64,000 nt of DNA from Streptomyces sp. CNH099 (GTDB lineage Bacteria; Actinomycetota; Actinomycetes; Streptomycetales; Streptomycetaceae). The notes beneath the pieces are model-generated. The model saw only the letters and a list, made by a program, of their open reading frames with translations, ran no database searches and had not been told where the DNA came from. A program made the position numbers and the translations under genes. The stretch is taken from assembly GCA_000514715.1 (NCBI GenBank), contig KI911459.1:491594-555593 (forward strand), in the 5' to 3' direction. Shown here one piece after another: positions 7,242 to 17,241 of the stretch; the stretch's first letter is position 1; the number at the start of each line of letters is the position of its first letter.

Positions 7242-8843
7242 ATGTCAGTCCGCGGCATACGCGCAGCGGTCTCGGTCACGGCGGCGGCGGTGCTCGCGGG
7301 GGCCGCCGCCTGTTCGAACCCGGACGCCGACGACGACTCCGGCGCCTCCGGAGGTGCCGGCACCGCGGTGGTCGTCGGCGTCGCCAGCGAGCCGGACACC
7401 CTCAGCCCGCTCCTCGGCTACGGCAAGGACGGCAACTCCAAGATCTTCGACGGCCTCCTCGCCCGCAACGCCGACCTGGAGCTGCGGCCCGCCCTCGCCC
7501 GTGCGCTGCCCGAGGTCACCGACGACGGCACCACGTACACGTACAAGCTGCGCGACGACGTGACGTTCAGCGACGGCGAGCCCTTCACCGCCGCCGACGT
7601 CGTCTTCACCTACGAGACCATCCTCGACCCCGGCACCAACAACGCCTCCAAGGGCGACCTGGCGGCCGTCGAGAGCGTCGAGGCCGACGGCGACGACACC
7701 GTCGTCTTCCACCTCAAGTACCCCTACGCCCCCTTCGCCGAGCGCACCGTGCTGCCCATCGCGCCCGAGCACGTCGCCGGCAAGGGCGACGTCAACACCG
7801 GCGCGTTCAACACCGAGCCCGTCGGCACCGGCCCGTACGTCCTCGACAGCTGGCGCAAGGGCGAGAAGCTCACCTTCTCCGCCAACCCCGGCTACTGGGG
7901 CGGCGAGCCCAAGGTGAAGAAGCTCACCATGGCGATCATCGCCGACGACGACGTCCGCGCCACCCGGCTGCGCTCCGGCGACCTCGACGGCGCCATCCTG
8001 CCGCCGAACCTCGCCAAGACCTTCGCCGAGGACGACGACAAGCAGACCCTCGCCGCCACCAGCGCCGACCACCGGGCCGTCACCCTGCCCACCGGCAACC
8101 CCGTCACCGGCGACGTCGCCATCCGCCGCGCCCTGGACGTGGCCGTCGACCGCGACACCATGGTGGACAAGCTGCTGGAGGGCCGGGGCAAGGCCGCGTA
8201 CGGGCCCGTGCCCACCGACAGCGAGTGGTTCGCCGCGGGCACCGAGCGCCCGTACGACCCGGAGGAGGCCGAGCGGATCCTCGACGACGCCGGCTGGCGC
8301 GTCGGCGACGACGGCATCCGGGAGAAGGACGGGCAGCGCGCCTCGTTCACCCTCTACTACCCCTCCGGCGACAAGCTCCGCCAGGAGCACGCCCTCGCCT
8401 TCGCCGGCGACGCCAAGAAGGTCGGCATCGAGGCCCGGGTGGAGAGCGGCACCTGGGAGGTCATCGAACCGCGGATGGCCGAGGACGCCGTGCTCGCCGG
8501 CGGCGGCAACCCCGCCGACCCCGACTTCGACCTCTACCCGATGCTCTACTCCGAGCTGGCCGGCCAGGGCTTCAACAACATGGCCTCGTACACGAACCCG
8601 GACGTCGACGCCGCCCTCGTCGAGGGCCGGGAGAGCGGCGGGAAGACCGAGCGCAAGCGGGCGTACGACAGGGTGCAGCAGGAGCTGAAGGACAACCCCG
8701 GCTACATCTTCCTCACCCACATCGACCACATCTACGTCCTCGCCGACACCTGGCGCGGCCTGACCACCCAGATCGAGCCGCACGAGCACGGCTTCGGCAG
8801 CGGGCCCTGGTGGAACGTCGAGAGCTGGCAGCCCGCGCCGTGA
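7242..8843 (+). CDS. nikA: Nickel/peptide ABC transporter substrate-binding lipoprotein
   Basis: A 533-aa family-5 extracellular solute-binding protein. ATG 7242 is preferred to GTG 7236 because GGGGAG (7231-7236) is ideally spaced. The signal sequence ends at a lipobox ending AAAC near residue 24, followed by an Asp-rich linker. SBP_bac_5 signatures include SEPDTLSPLLGYGKDG, DGLLARNADLELRPALA and FSDGEPFTAADVVFTYE. The family binds peptides, nickel or related solutes. Nickel is favoured by the Nur-type operator and by the five-gene arrangement matching S. coelicolor nikABCDE. The stop overlaps the GTG of the next gene. Confidence 0.85.
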   Translation: MSVRGIRAAVSVTAAAVLAGAAACSNPDADDDSGASGGAGTAVVVGVASEPDTLSPLLGYGKDGNSKIFDGLLARNADLELRPALARALPEVTDDGTTYTYKLRDDVTFSDGEPFTAADVVFTYETILDPGTNNASKGDLAAVESVEADGDDTVVFHLKYPYAPFAERTVLPIAPEHVAGKGDVNTGAFNTEPVGTGPYVLDSWRKGEKLTFSANPGYWGGEPKVKKLTMAIIADDDVRATRLRSGDLDGAILPPNLAKTFAEDDDKQTLAATSADHRAVTLPTGNPVTGDVAIRRALDVAVDRDTMVDKLLEGRGKAAYGPVPTDSEWFAAGTERPYDPEEAERILDDAGWRVGDDGIREKDGQRASFTLYYPSGDKLRQEHALAFAGDAKKVGIEARVESGTWEVIEPRMAEDAVLAGGGNPADPDFDLYPMLYSELAGQGFNNMASYTNPDVDAALVEGRESGGKTERKRAYDRVQQELKDNPGYIFLTHIDHIYVLADTWRGLTTQIEPHEHGFGSGPWWNVESWQPAP

Positions 8844-9829
8844 CCGGGCTGCCGCTGGCCCCGATGGCGCGGATGGCCGGGCGGCGGCTGCTGTACGCCG
8901 TCCCCGTGCTGCTCGCCGTCACCTTCGGGGTGTTCGCCATCGCCGCCGCCTCGCCGTTCGACCCGGTGAAGGCGTACGCGGGCACCGCCGGCTTCAGCGC
9001 CTCCCAGGAGGCGCTGGACCAGCTCCGCGACAGCCTCGGCGCCGACGACCCGTTCGTCACCCGCTGGTGGGACTGGCTCTCCGCCGCGGTCACCGGCGAC
9101 CTCGGCCAGTCGACCAGCATGCGCCAGCCCGTCTCCGACGTCATCGGCGAGCGCATCGGCTGGACGGTGCTGCTGTGCGCGGTCGCGTTCGCCGTCGCCG
9201 TCGTCGGCGGCACGCTGCTCGGCGTCCTCGCCGCCCGCCGCCGCGGCGGGATGCTCGACCGGGCCGTCACCTCCGCCGCGTACGCCCTGGAGGCGGCACC
9301 GCCGTTCTGGCTCGGGCTGCTCGCCGTCTGGCTCTTCGCCCTCCAGCTCGACGCGCTCCCGGCCGGCGGCCTCACCGACACCGGCACGGACGTCGTCACC
9401 TTCGGGCAGGTCGCCGAGCACGTGGCGCTGCCGGCGGCGGTGCTCGCCGTCTCGCAGATGCCGTGGTTCGTGCTCTACGTCCGCCAGGGCGTCGGCGACG
9501 CCCTGGACGAGGACCCCGTGCGCGGCGCCCGCGCCCGCGGGCTCGCCGGGCGCACCGTGCTGCTGGGGCACGCGCTGCGCTCCGGACTGCTGCCCGTGCT
9601 CACGCTGATCGGCACCCGGGTGCCGGAGCTGATCACCGGTGCGCTGCTCATCGAGACCGTCTTCAGCTGGCCCGGCATCGCCGCGGCCACCGTCGAGGCC
9701 GCCACGTCCGTCGACTTCCCGCTGCTCGCCGCGCTCACCGTGCTGGCGACGGCGGCGGTGCTCGCCGGCAACCTGCTGTCCGACCTGCTGTACGGGCTCG
9801 CCGACCCGAGAGTGGGCTTCGATGGCTGA
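8840..9829 (+). CDS. nikB: Nickel/peptide ABC transporter permease, NikB type
   Basis: A 329-aa inner-membrane permease with a GTG start at 8840 overlapping the nikA stop (GTGA). The first transmembrane helix follows MAGRRLLYAVPVLLAV. A long extracytoplasmic loop contains the LRDSLGADDPFVTRWWDW segment typical of DppB/NikB proteins. Five further hydrophobic segments follow. The coupling (EAA) loop is visible as VRGARARGLAGRTVLLGHALR around residues 230-250. With NikC it should form the translocation channel for the ligand delivered by NikA. Confidence 0.87.
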   Translation: MTGLPLAPMARMAGRRLLYAVPVLLAVTFGVFAIAAASPFDPVKAYAGTAGFSASQEALDQLRDSLGADDPFVTRWWDWLSAAVTGDLGQSTSMRQPVSDVIGERIGWTVLLCAVAFAVAVVGGTLLGVLAARRRGGMLDRAVTSAAYALEAAPPFWLGLLAVWLFALQLDALPAGGLTDTGTDVVTFGQVAEHVALPAAVLAVSQMPWFVLYVRQGVGDALDEDPVRGARARGLAGRTVLLGHALRSGLLPVLTLIGTRVPELITGALLIETVFSWPGIAAATVEAATSVDFPLLAALTVLATAAVLAGNLLSDLLYGLADPRVGFDG

Positions 9830-10757
9830 CCCGGTGGAGAAGACGCAGACGGCGGCGAGGACCGGGGCGGAGCCGGCCGGGCCCGACGGCCCGGACACGA
9901 CCCGCTGGCGTACCCGCGGCACCGGGCGGAGGTCGATGCGCACGCTGCGCGTACGCACCTCGGCCGCGGTCGTCGCGCTCGCCGTCCTCGCGGTGCTCGT
10001 CGTACCGCCGCTGGTCCAGCTCGACCAGCAGGCCGTCGACCTCGCCGACAAGCTCTCCGCGCCCTCCCTCGCGCACCCCTTCGGCACCGACGACGTCGGC
10101 CGCGACGTGCTGCTGCGCTGCGTCTACGGGCTGCGCGTCTCGCTGCTCGTCGGCGTGGTCGCCGCGCTCGTCGCCACCGTCGTCGGCACCGCCGTCGGCG
10201 CGCTGGCCGGCGCGGTCGGCGGGCACGTCGACCGGGCGGTGATGCGGCTCGTGGACGTCTTCGCCTCCGTGCCGCACCTGCTGCTCGGCATCTTCATCGT
10301 CGCCCTGTTCCAGCCCGGGGTCTGGCCGGTCGTCGCCTCCGTGGGCCTGACCCACTGGGTGTCGACCTGCCGCATCGTGCGCGCCGAGGTGCTGTCGCTG
10401 CGCGGCCGGCCGTTCGTCGACGCCGCCGTCTCCGGCGGCGCCTCGCGCACCCGGGTCGCGGTCCGGCACCTCGTGCCCGGCGTGCTGCCGCAGGCCGGTC
10501 TCGCGGCGGTGCTGATGGTGCCGCACGCCATCTGGCACGAGTCGGCGCTGTCGTTCCTGGGCCTCGGCCTGCCGCCGCACCAGGCGAGCCTGGGCGCGAT
10601 GGTGCAGGGCGCGCGCGGCGCGCTGCTGGCGGGCGACTGGTGGCCCACGCTCTTCCCCGGCCTGTTCATCATCATCCCGACCCTCGCCGTCGCCGGCCTC
10701 GCCGGCGCGTGGCGGGAGCGGCTGAACCCGCGCCGCCGATCGGAGCTGACGCTGTGA
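9822..10757 (+). CDS. nikC: Nickel/peptide ABC transporter permease, NikC type
   Basis: A 311-aa DppC/NikC-type permease. ATG 9822 lies 8 bases inside nikB, so translation is probably coupled. A hydrophilic N-terminal tail of about 45 residues precedes the first helix. The conserved HPFGTDDVGRDVLLRCVYGLR segment after the first helix is diagnostic of the second permease in this family. The EAA loop reads FVDAAVSGGASRTRVAVRH and is followed by HESALSFLGLGLPPHQASLG, another family marker. It pairs with NikB. The stop overlaps the GTG of nikD. Confidence 0.88.
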   Translation: MADPVEKTQTAARTGAEPAGPDGPDTTRWRTRGTGRRSMRTLRVRTSAAVVALAVLAVLVVPPLVQLDQQAVDLADKLSAPSLAHPFGTDDVGRDVLLRCVYGLRVSLLVGVVAALVATVVGTAVGALAGAVGGHVDRAVMRLVDVFASVPHLLLGIFIVALFQPGVWPVVASVGLTHWVSTCRIVRAEVLSLRGRPFVDAAVSGGASRTRVAVRHLVPGVLPQAGLAAVLMVPHAIWHESALSFLGLGLPPHQASLGAMVQGARGALLAGDWWPTLFPGLFIIIPTLAVAGLAGAWRERLNPRRRSELTL

Positions 10758-11864
10758 CGGACCGCACGGAACGCACGGAACCCGCGAGCCCCACGGGACC
10801 CACGGACCGCGGCGCCGGGACCGGCGCCCCGCTGCTCGCCCTCGACCGGATGTCGGTCCGCTTCCGCATGCCCCGCGGCCGGTACGTCCCGGCCGTCACC
10901 GACGTCTCCCTCACCCTCGACCCCGGCGAGTGCGTCGCGCTGGTCGGCGAGAGCGGCTGCGGCAAGTCCGTCCTGGCCTCGGCGCTCCTCGGGCTGCTGC
11001 CGGAGAACGCCGAGACCGCCGGCGCCGCCCACCTCGGCGAGCTGGAGCTGCTCGGCGCCGACGAGACGGAGCTGGCCCGGCGGGTGCGGGGCCGCCGCGC
11101 CGGCCTCATCCCGCAGTCCCCGGCCGCGCACCTCACGCCCGTACGGACCGTGCGCTCCCAGCTGACGGAGGTCGTCCGGGAGCTGACCGACACCCCCAGG
11201 CGGGAGCTGCGCGCCGCCGCCGAAGCGGCCGCGGAGCGGGCCGCGTTCCCCGCCGACCACCTCGACCGCTACCCGCACGAGCTGTCCGGCGGCCTCGCCC
11301 AGCGCGCCGCCACCGCCCTCGCCCTCGTCGGCGGCCCCCCGCTGCTGCTGGCCGACGAGCCCACCACCGGCCTCGACCGCGACCTCGTCGAGCGCACCGT
11401 CGACGAACTGCGCCGCCAGGTCGACGACGGGCACGGGCTGCTGATGATCACCCACGATCTGGCCGCCGCGGAGCGGATCGCCGACCGGGTGGCGGTGATG
11501 TACGCCGGGCGGATCGTCGAACTCGCCGACGCCGCCGCCTTCTTCGGCGCCCCCGGGCCCCGGCACCCGTACGCCCGCGGCCTCCTCGACGCCCTCCCGG
11601 AGCGCGGCTTCACACCCATCCCGGGCCTGCCCCCGGAGCTGGGCGCACTGCCGCCCGGCTGCGCCTTCGCGCCGCGGTGCACGTACGCCACGGCCGCCTG
11701 CGCGGCGGTGCCGGCGCTGACGGCGGGGGTGGCGTGCCACCACCCGGCGCCGGCCGCGGACGCCGTCCCGCCGCGGCCGCGGGAGCCGCGGCGGACCGGG
11801 CCGCGGCAGCCGCTCAAGCAGCGGACCGGCGAGCCCGGCCCGCCCCAGCAGCCGGAGTCCGCCG

Positions 11865-11875
<11 letters not shown>
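10754..11875 (+). CDS. nikD: Nickel/peptide ABC transporter ATP-binding protein, NikD type
   Basis: A 373-aa ATPase with a GTG start at 10754 overlapping the nikC stop. Walker A GESGCGKS lies at about residues 65-72, the signature is LSGGLAQRA, and Walker B is LLLADEPTTGLD, with a switch His in MITHDL. The C-terminus has the oligopeptide/dipeptide-transporter extension with three cysteines (CAFAPRCTYATAAC) seen in DppD-like proteins. The signature has L instead of Q after SGG (LSGGL), a mild deviation. It would energise uptake together with NikE. Confidence 0.87.
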
Positions 11876-12566
<691 letters not shown>

Positions 12567-12603
12567 ATCGCGCCTCCCCGGCGGACCGCGCGTAAGCGGA
12601 CAG

Positions 12604-13338
12604 TCACGGGCAGCCCAGCCGGCGGGCCAGGTCCGTGAAGTCCGCCGCGGCCACATCGCTCGGCACGTCCTCCGCGCGGTCCGCCGCACCCGCCGGGCCC
12701 TTCTCCGCCGGGCGGGCCACGAACGCCGTCGGCAGCCCCGCGCCGCGTGCCCCCGCCAGGTCCCAGCCGTGGGCGGCCACCATCAGCAGCTCGCCGGGTG
12801 CGACGTCCAGCAGCTGCGCGGCCGTCAGATACGGCTGCGGGTCCGGCTTGTAGCGCCGCGCCAGCTCGGCGGAGAGGATGCAGTCGAACGGCAGCCCCGC
12901 CGCCTTCACCAGACTCGTCAGCAGCGCGAAGCCGCCGTTGGACAGCGCCGCCACCACGTACTTCCCGCGCAGCCGCGCCAGGCCCTCGGCCGCGTCGTCC
13001 CACGCCGGCAGCCGATGCCAGGCGCGCACCAGCTCGGCCCGGGCGGCGTCGTCGAACGCGGCACCGACGCCGTGGCGTTCCAGCAGCTCGTCCAGCGACT
13101 CGCGGTGCAGCGTGTCGAGGTACGCCCAGGGCCGCTCGCCGGCGTTGACCCGGCGCATCGACGGCAGGTACATCGCCCGCCACTCGTCCGCGAAGGCGCC
13201 GCCGTCGAGGTCCGCACCGCACCGCCGCGCGACCGCGCTCACCTGCTCGGCCACGCCGGTGCGCCAGTCGACGGTGGTGCCGAAGACGTCGAACGCGACG
13301 GCCCGTACCGTCCCGAGGGCGGACTCCGGCCCCGTCAC
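12604..13338 (-). CDS. HAD-superfamily type II haloacid dehalogenase
   Basis: A 244-aa soluble hydrolase. GTG 13338 overlaps the stop of the upstream methyltransferase (GTGA). HAD motif I is FDVFGTTVDWR at about residues 14-24, giving the nucleophilic Asp; the second Asp of the DxD pair is replaced by Phe-Gly as in L-2-haloacid dehalogenases. Motif II is the Ser of ALSNGG. Lys of RRYKPDPQPY is motif III, and VAAHGWDLAGARGAG is motif IV. The family hydrolyses L-2-haloacids, but many close homologues have unknown substrates. Coupling to the methyltransferase suggests co-expression, not a known shared pathway. Confidence 0.85.
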   Translation of the reverse strand: MTGPESALGTVRAVAFDVFGTTVDWRTGVAEQVSAVARRCGADLDGGAFADEWRAMYLPSMRRVNAGERPWAYLDTLHRESLDELLERHGVGAAFDDAARAELVRAWHRLPAWDDAAEGLARLRGKYVVAALSNGGFALLTSLVKAAGLPFDCILSAELARRYKPDPQPYLTAAQLLDVAPGELLMVAAHGWDLAGARGAGLPTAFVARPAEKGPAGAADRAEDVPSDVAAADFTDLARRLGCP

Positions 13339-14147
13339 CCGCCTTCCGCCTTCCGTCCCACACCGCCGAAGTGGTCGACGGGGTCCGGCTGCCCGTCGCC
13401 CTCCGGCCGCCACTGAGAGCACGACACGACCCCGGGCTCGACCAGCTCCAGGCCCGTGAAGAAGCGCTCGATCTCCTCCGGCGTGCGCAGGATGTACGGC
13501 ACGGCGCCGCTCCTGTTGTACGCGTCCTGTGCCCGCTTGATGTCCCGTTGCACCACGGCCGTCCCGTCGCTGAGCACCAGGTAGCTGCCCGCCGGCAGCG
13601 CGCCGACGAGGTGGGCCACGATCCCGCGCGCCTCGTCGTAGTCCTCGACATGCCCCACGATCCCGCTGAGGATCAGCCCGACCGGCTCGTCGAAGTCCAG
13701 CGTCTCGGCCGCGCCGGCCAGCACCGCGTCCGGCTCGTGCAGGTCGGCGCTGACGTAGTCGCACACCCCGCCGGGCCGGGAGACCAGCAGGGCGCGCGCG
13801 TGCGCGAGCACCATCGCGTCGTTGTCGACGTAGACGACCCGCGCCGTCGGGTGCACCGCCTGCGCCACCTCGTGCGTGTTCTGCGCGGTCGGCAGCCCGG
13901 TGCCGACGTCGAGGAACTGGCGTATCCCGGCCTCGGCCGCGAGGTGGCGGATGGTGCGGACCAGGAACCCGCGGGAGGCGCGGGCGATGTCGACGATGCC
14001 GGGCGAGAGCCGCAGGTACGCCTCGCCCGCGAGCCGGTCGACGCGGTAGTTGTCGCCGCCTCCGAGCCAGAAGTTCCAGATGCGCGCCGACTGCGGCACT
14101 CTGGTATCGATCACCGGCGCCCGCCCGCCGCCCTCCGTGTCCCGCAT
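13335..14147 (-). CDS. SAM-dependent methyltransferase, DUF574 family
   Basis: A 270-aa protein with ATG at 14147 after GGGGAGAG. Family markers are RIWNFWLGGGDNYRVDR near residues 22-38, a Rossmann-type SAM site QFLDVGTGLPTAQNTHE, and acidic residue D in VVYVDNDAMVLAHA. A further marker is LSGIVGHVEDYDEA. The family (S-adenosyl methyltransferase, Methyltransf_19) is greatly expanded in Streptomyces and almost always of unknown substrate. It precedes and overlaps the dehalogenase gene. No membrane or export signal is visible, so a cytoplasmic enzyme is expected. Confidence 0.88.
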   Translation of the reverse strand: MRDTEGGGRAPVIDTRVPQSARIWNFWLGGGDNYRVDRLAGEAYLRLSPGIVDIARASRGFLVRTIRHLAAEAGIRQFLDVGTGLPTAQNTHEVAQAVHPTARVVYVDNDAMVLAHARALLVSRPGGVCDYVSADLHEPDAVLAGAAETLDFDEPVGLILSGIVGHVEDYDEARGIVAHLVGALPAGSYLVLSDGTAVVQRDIKRAQDAYNRSGAVPYILRTPEEIERFFTGLELVEPGVVSCSQWRPEGDGQPDPVDHFGGVGRKAEGG

Positions 14148-14356
14148 CAGAACTCTCCCCGCCTGTCGCGCTGAGCCACACAAAGTAGTCCAACCGTCCG
14201 GGTACCGTAAGTGATCCGGCCACCTCCGCGTGGTCCGGGGTGGCGTCGGCGCGGCGGCGGGCGGGGGAGTGGCCGGAGCGGTTCGCGGCGGGGGCGTCCG
14301 CGGGTACGCCGCCGGACGGGCTGTCCCGGGGCGGCGGCCCTCCCCGACCGGGGCCC

Positions 14357-15577
14357 TCACACCACCCGCAGCCGCACCGGCGCCTTCGCCGCCGGCTCCG
14401 GCAGCCGCAGCGGTCGCGCCCCCGGCGTGATCGACCCCAGGAGCGCCGGCTCGTGCGCCCCCGTCGCGGACGGGACCGACGCCGGCAGCCCGCACACCGT
14501 CAGAAAGCCCAGCAGCGCGAAGAGATACCCCTCCTTGCCCTGCGACGACAGCCCGTGGTCCTCGATCCGCGACACCCGGGCCGGCGCGCACAGCTCCGCC
14601 AGCCGCGCCGTCAGCGCCGGGTTGCGCACCCCGCCGCCGGAGACGACCAGCTCCCCGACCCCGTGCTCCCGGCACGCGGCCGCCGCCAGCCGCGCGGTCA
14701 GCTCCGTGACGGTGGCCACCAGGTCGTCCAGCCCGGGCCGGCGGCCCGCCGCCGCCGCGTGCGCCGCCACCCGCTCGCGCAGGTACCCGCCGTGAAACAG
14801 CTCCTTGCCCGTCGACTTGGGCGCGGCGAGCGCGTAGTACGGCTCGTCCAGCAGCCGCCGCAGCAGCTCCCGGTCCACCGTCCCGCGCCGGGCCCGCGCG
14901 CCGTCGGTGTCCATCGTCTCGGCGCCGTCCGTGCCGTCGGCCACCGCCGCGTCGATGAGGGCGTTGGCCGGCCCGAGGTCGTACGCGACGACCTCGCCGG
15001 ACCGGCCGCGGACCGTGATGTTGGCGATGCCGCCGAGGTTGAGTGCCCCGCGCCGCGGCGCCCCGTCGGGCTCGTCGGCGAGGAGGAGTAGCGCGTCGAG
15101 GGTGGAGGCGAGCGGGGCGCCCTGGCCGCCGCGGGCGATGTCGCGGACGCGGACGTCGGAGACGACGGGCAGTCCGCTGGCCTCGGCGATCCAGGCGGGG
15201 TTGCCGAGCTGGAGGGTGCCGCGGGCGCGCCGGCCCTCGACCCAGTGGTAGACGGTCTGCCCGTGCGAGACGACGAGGTCCGCGCGCCCGCCGGCCGCCG
15301 CGTCGACCGCCTCGGCTGCCACCCGGCCGAAGAACCGGCCCAGCTCGGTGTCGAGGCGGCAGACCTCGGCCACCGTCGTCTGCGCCGGGGGCAGGCAGGC
15401 GGCGACGGCGCGCCGCAGCTCGTCGGGGAACGCGGCGCTGTGCAGGCCGCGGGGGTGCAGGAGCAGCTCGTCGCCGGCGAGGCGCAGGTCACAGACGGCG
15501 GCGTCCACGGCGTCGTACGAGGTGCCGCTGAGCAGGCCGACGACGGTGAGCGCGGGCGCGGGGTGCGGGTGGGTCAT
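14357..15577 (-). CDS. anmK: Anhydro-N-acetylmuramic acid kinase
   Basis: A 406-aa AnmK homologue. The enzyme phosphorylates and opens 1,6-anhydro-MurNAc to MurNAc-6-phosphate during cell-wall recycling. The start is taken as ATG 15577 because the family begins just before GLLSGTSYDAVDA. Further motifs are SHGQTVYHW, LNLGGIANIT, YDLGPANALIDA and VSGGGVRNPAL. The usual SGTSMDGVDA nucleotide loop reads SGTSYDAVDA, so Met and Gly are changed. A strong ribosome-binding site is not obvious. The gene is alone on its strand, with 209 bases to the methyltransferase in which I see no gene. Confidence 0.88.
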   Translation of the reverse strand: MTHPHPAPALTVVGLLSGTSYDAVDAAVCDLRLAGDELLLHPRGLHSAAFPDELRRAVAACLPPAQTTVAEVCRLDTELGRFFGRVAAEAVDAAAGGRADLVVSHGQTVYHWVEGRRARGTLQLGNPAWIAEASGLPVVSDVRVRDIARGGQGAPLASTLDALLLLADEPDGAPRRGALNLGGIANITVRGRSGEVVAYDLGPANALIDAAVADGTDGAETMDTDGARARRGTVDRELLRRLLDEPYYALAAPKSTGKELFHGGYLRERVAAHAAAAGRRPGLDDLVATVTELTARLAAAACREHGVGELVVSGGGVRNPALTARLAELCAPARVSRIEDHGLSSQGKEGYLFALLGFLTVCGLPASVPSATGAHEPALLGSITPGARPLRLPEPAAKAPVRLRVV

Positions 15578-15823
15578 GGGGTCATTGTCGCCGGGCCCGT
15601 CCCGGGCGTACGCGGGCGGAGTGGAGGTCGCAGGCCCGGCGACCGGGTGCCGTCCTTGCGCAGAGGCGCGGCGGCGGGCCTGCGACCCCGCCGGGTCAGA
15701 ACTATACATTTCGGGCATTCCGCAGCGCGAAGAAGCGCGGCCCGGCCTGTCCGGCCCTCTGGTGAAATTTCACTGCCGGCCCATTGACGTCGGCGGTTTT
15801 CTGCCGTCAAGCTGCCTCCAGTG

Positions 15824-15841
15824 CGTGTTAACGATAACACG
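15824..15841. promoter_or_regulatory. LacI-type operator before the mannoside operon
   Basis: Inverted repeat CGTGTTA-ACGA-TAACACG lies 24 bases upstream of the binding-protein ATG. The half-site pattern around a central CG resembles LacI/GalR-family operators. A TTGACG at 15784-15789 could be a -35 element with only a weak -10 candidate 17 bases on. No LacI-family gene is in the window. The rest of 15578-15864 holds no gene that I can see. Confidence 0.55.
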
Positions 15842-15864
15842 AGCCCGACCGAGGGAGCCGCCCG

Positions 15865-17241
15865 ATGTCAGGTCGTCATCCGCCGATCCCCGACCCACCC
15901 GCCGACACCCGCACGACCACCCCCCGCGCCCAGCGCCCCGCCCGCCGCGCCCAGCGCCCCGCCCGCCGCACCCTGCTCCGCGCCTCCGCGGCCGGCGCGT
16001 TCGCCACCGCCACCGGCGGCCTGGCCGCCGCCTGCGGCAGCGCCGCCGGACAGGGCCCCGGCAAGGTCGCCGTCCACGGCGACAACGCCAACTGGGAGGC
16101 GCCGTTCGACGCCGCCGGCAAGGCCATGCGGTCGGTCGCCGGGGTCCGGCTCGTCCCCGAGGTCATCCCGTCCCTGGAGTCCTTCGAGCAGATCGTCAAG
16201 TCCTCGCTCCGCACCAACAAGACCCCCGACCTGCTCAAGTACTGGTCCGGCTACCGGCTGCGCGACCTCGCCCGCACCGGCGGCCTGGAGGACCTCACCC
16301 GGGAGTGGGAGGACGCCGAGTCCCGCGGCTGGGTGGAGCCCACGCTGCGCGAGGCGTTCACCCACGAGGGCCGGGTCTACGGGCTGCCGATGAACCTCGC
16401 CTACTGGGTGTTCTTCTACAACCCGGAGGTCTTCGCCGAGCACCGCCTCACCGCGCCGCGGACCTGGGACGACTTCCTCACCGCCTGCACCCGGCTCAAG
16501 GACAACGGCATCACCCCGCTGCACGGCACCACCGCCGGCCGCTGGCCCGCGTTCATCTGGTTCCAGGAGATCCTCAGCCGCCAGGATCCGCGGTTCTACG
16601 ACGACCTGATGAACGGCCGCGAGCGCTACACCGACCCCCGCGCCGAGCGCGCGCTGCGCACCATCGCCGGCTTCTTCGACAAGGACTGGTTCACGAGCAT
16701 GGACGTGGACCACAACAACGCGGCGGCGGCCGCCGTGCACGGCAAGGTCGGCATGGTGCCGTGCGGCAGCTGGCTCGGCTCGGTCTTCACCGCGGCCGGC
16801 GGCAAGCCGGGCAAGAGCGTCGACGCCTTCATCCTCCCCATGGCCGACCCGTCCGCCCGCCCCAGCGTGATCTTCGAGTCCAGCGCGTTCGCCGCCACCG
16901 TCAAGGGCGCCGACAAGAAGGAGGCGCGGAAGGCCGCGGGCAGCTGGCTGCACCCCGAGGTCGCGACGGCCTTCGCGCACGCCCTCCAGGACGGCAGCCC
17001 CAACCCGCTGGTGAAGCCCGCCAGCGTGATCATCGAGGGCGTGGCCCGGCAGGCGCGGGACGACAACCTCTGGCTGCTCAACCGCTTCTGGGAGCAGGGC
17101 CCGCCCGAACTCGTCGAGTCCACCGTGGACGACCTGGCCGGCATGTTGATCGACCCGCACTCGTACCGCGACGGGCTGCGGACCATGCAGGAGCGCGCCG
17201 ACGAGGCGTGGAAGGTGTGGCGGGAGGCGGAGAAGTCATGA
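15865..17241 (+). CDS. Sugar ABC transporter substrate-binding protein (family 1, Tat lipoprotein)
   Basis: A 458-aa SBP_bac_1 protein, ATG 15865 after GAGGGAG. The N-terminus carries a twin-arginine motif RRTLLRAS at about 32-39 and a lipobox ending LAAAC near residue 55, so it is likely a Tat-exported lipoprotein. Before that lie imperfect copies of PARRAQR. The mature part has ligand-lobe motifs such as MNLAYWVFFYNPEVF and VGMVPCGSWLG. The family binds mono- or oligosaccharides for ABC import. The downstream GH38 mannosidase and isomerase-like gene suggest a mannose-containing glycan ligand. The stop overlaps the next start (ATGA). Confidence 0.9.
   Translation: MSGRHPPIPDPPADTRTTTPRAQRPARRAQRPARRTLLRASAAGAFATATGGLAAACGSAAGQGPGKVAVHGDNANWEAPFDAAGKAMRSVAGVRLVPEVIPSLESFEQIVKSSLRTNKTPDLLKYWSGYRLRDLARTGGLEDLTREWEDAESRGWVEPTLREAFTHEGRVYGLPMNLAYWVFFYNPEVFAEHRLTAPRTWDDFLTACTRLKDNGITPLHGTTAGRWPAFIWFQEILSRQDPRFYDDLMNGRERYTDPRAERALRTIAGFFDKDWFTSMDVDHNNAAAAAVHGKVGMVPCGSWLGSVFTAAGGKPGKSVDAFILPMADPSARPSVIFESSAFAATVKGADKKEARKAAGSWLHPEVATAFAHALQDGSPNPLVKPASVIIEGVARQARDDNLWLLNRFWEQGPPELVESTVDDLAGMLIDPHSYRDGLRTMQERADEAWKVWREAEKS

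Noticed and set aside
15578..15864. Strong sigma-70-like promoter before the mannoside operon
   Set aside because: TTGACG at 15784 is good, but the hexamer 17 bases on (TCAAGC) matches the -10 consensus poorly, so only the palindrome is annotated.
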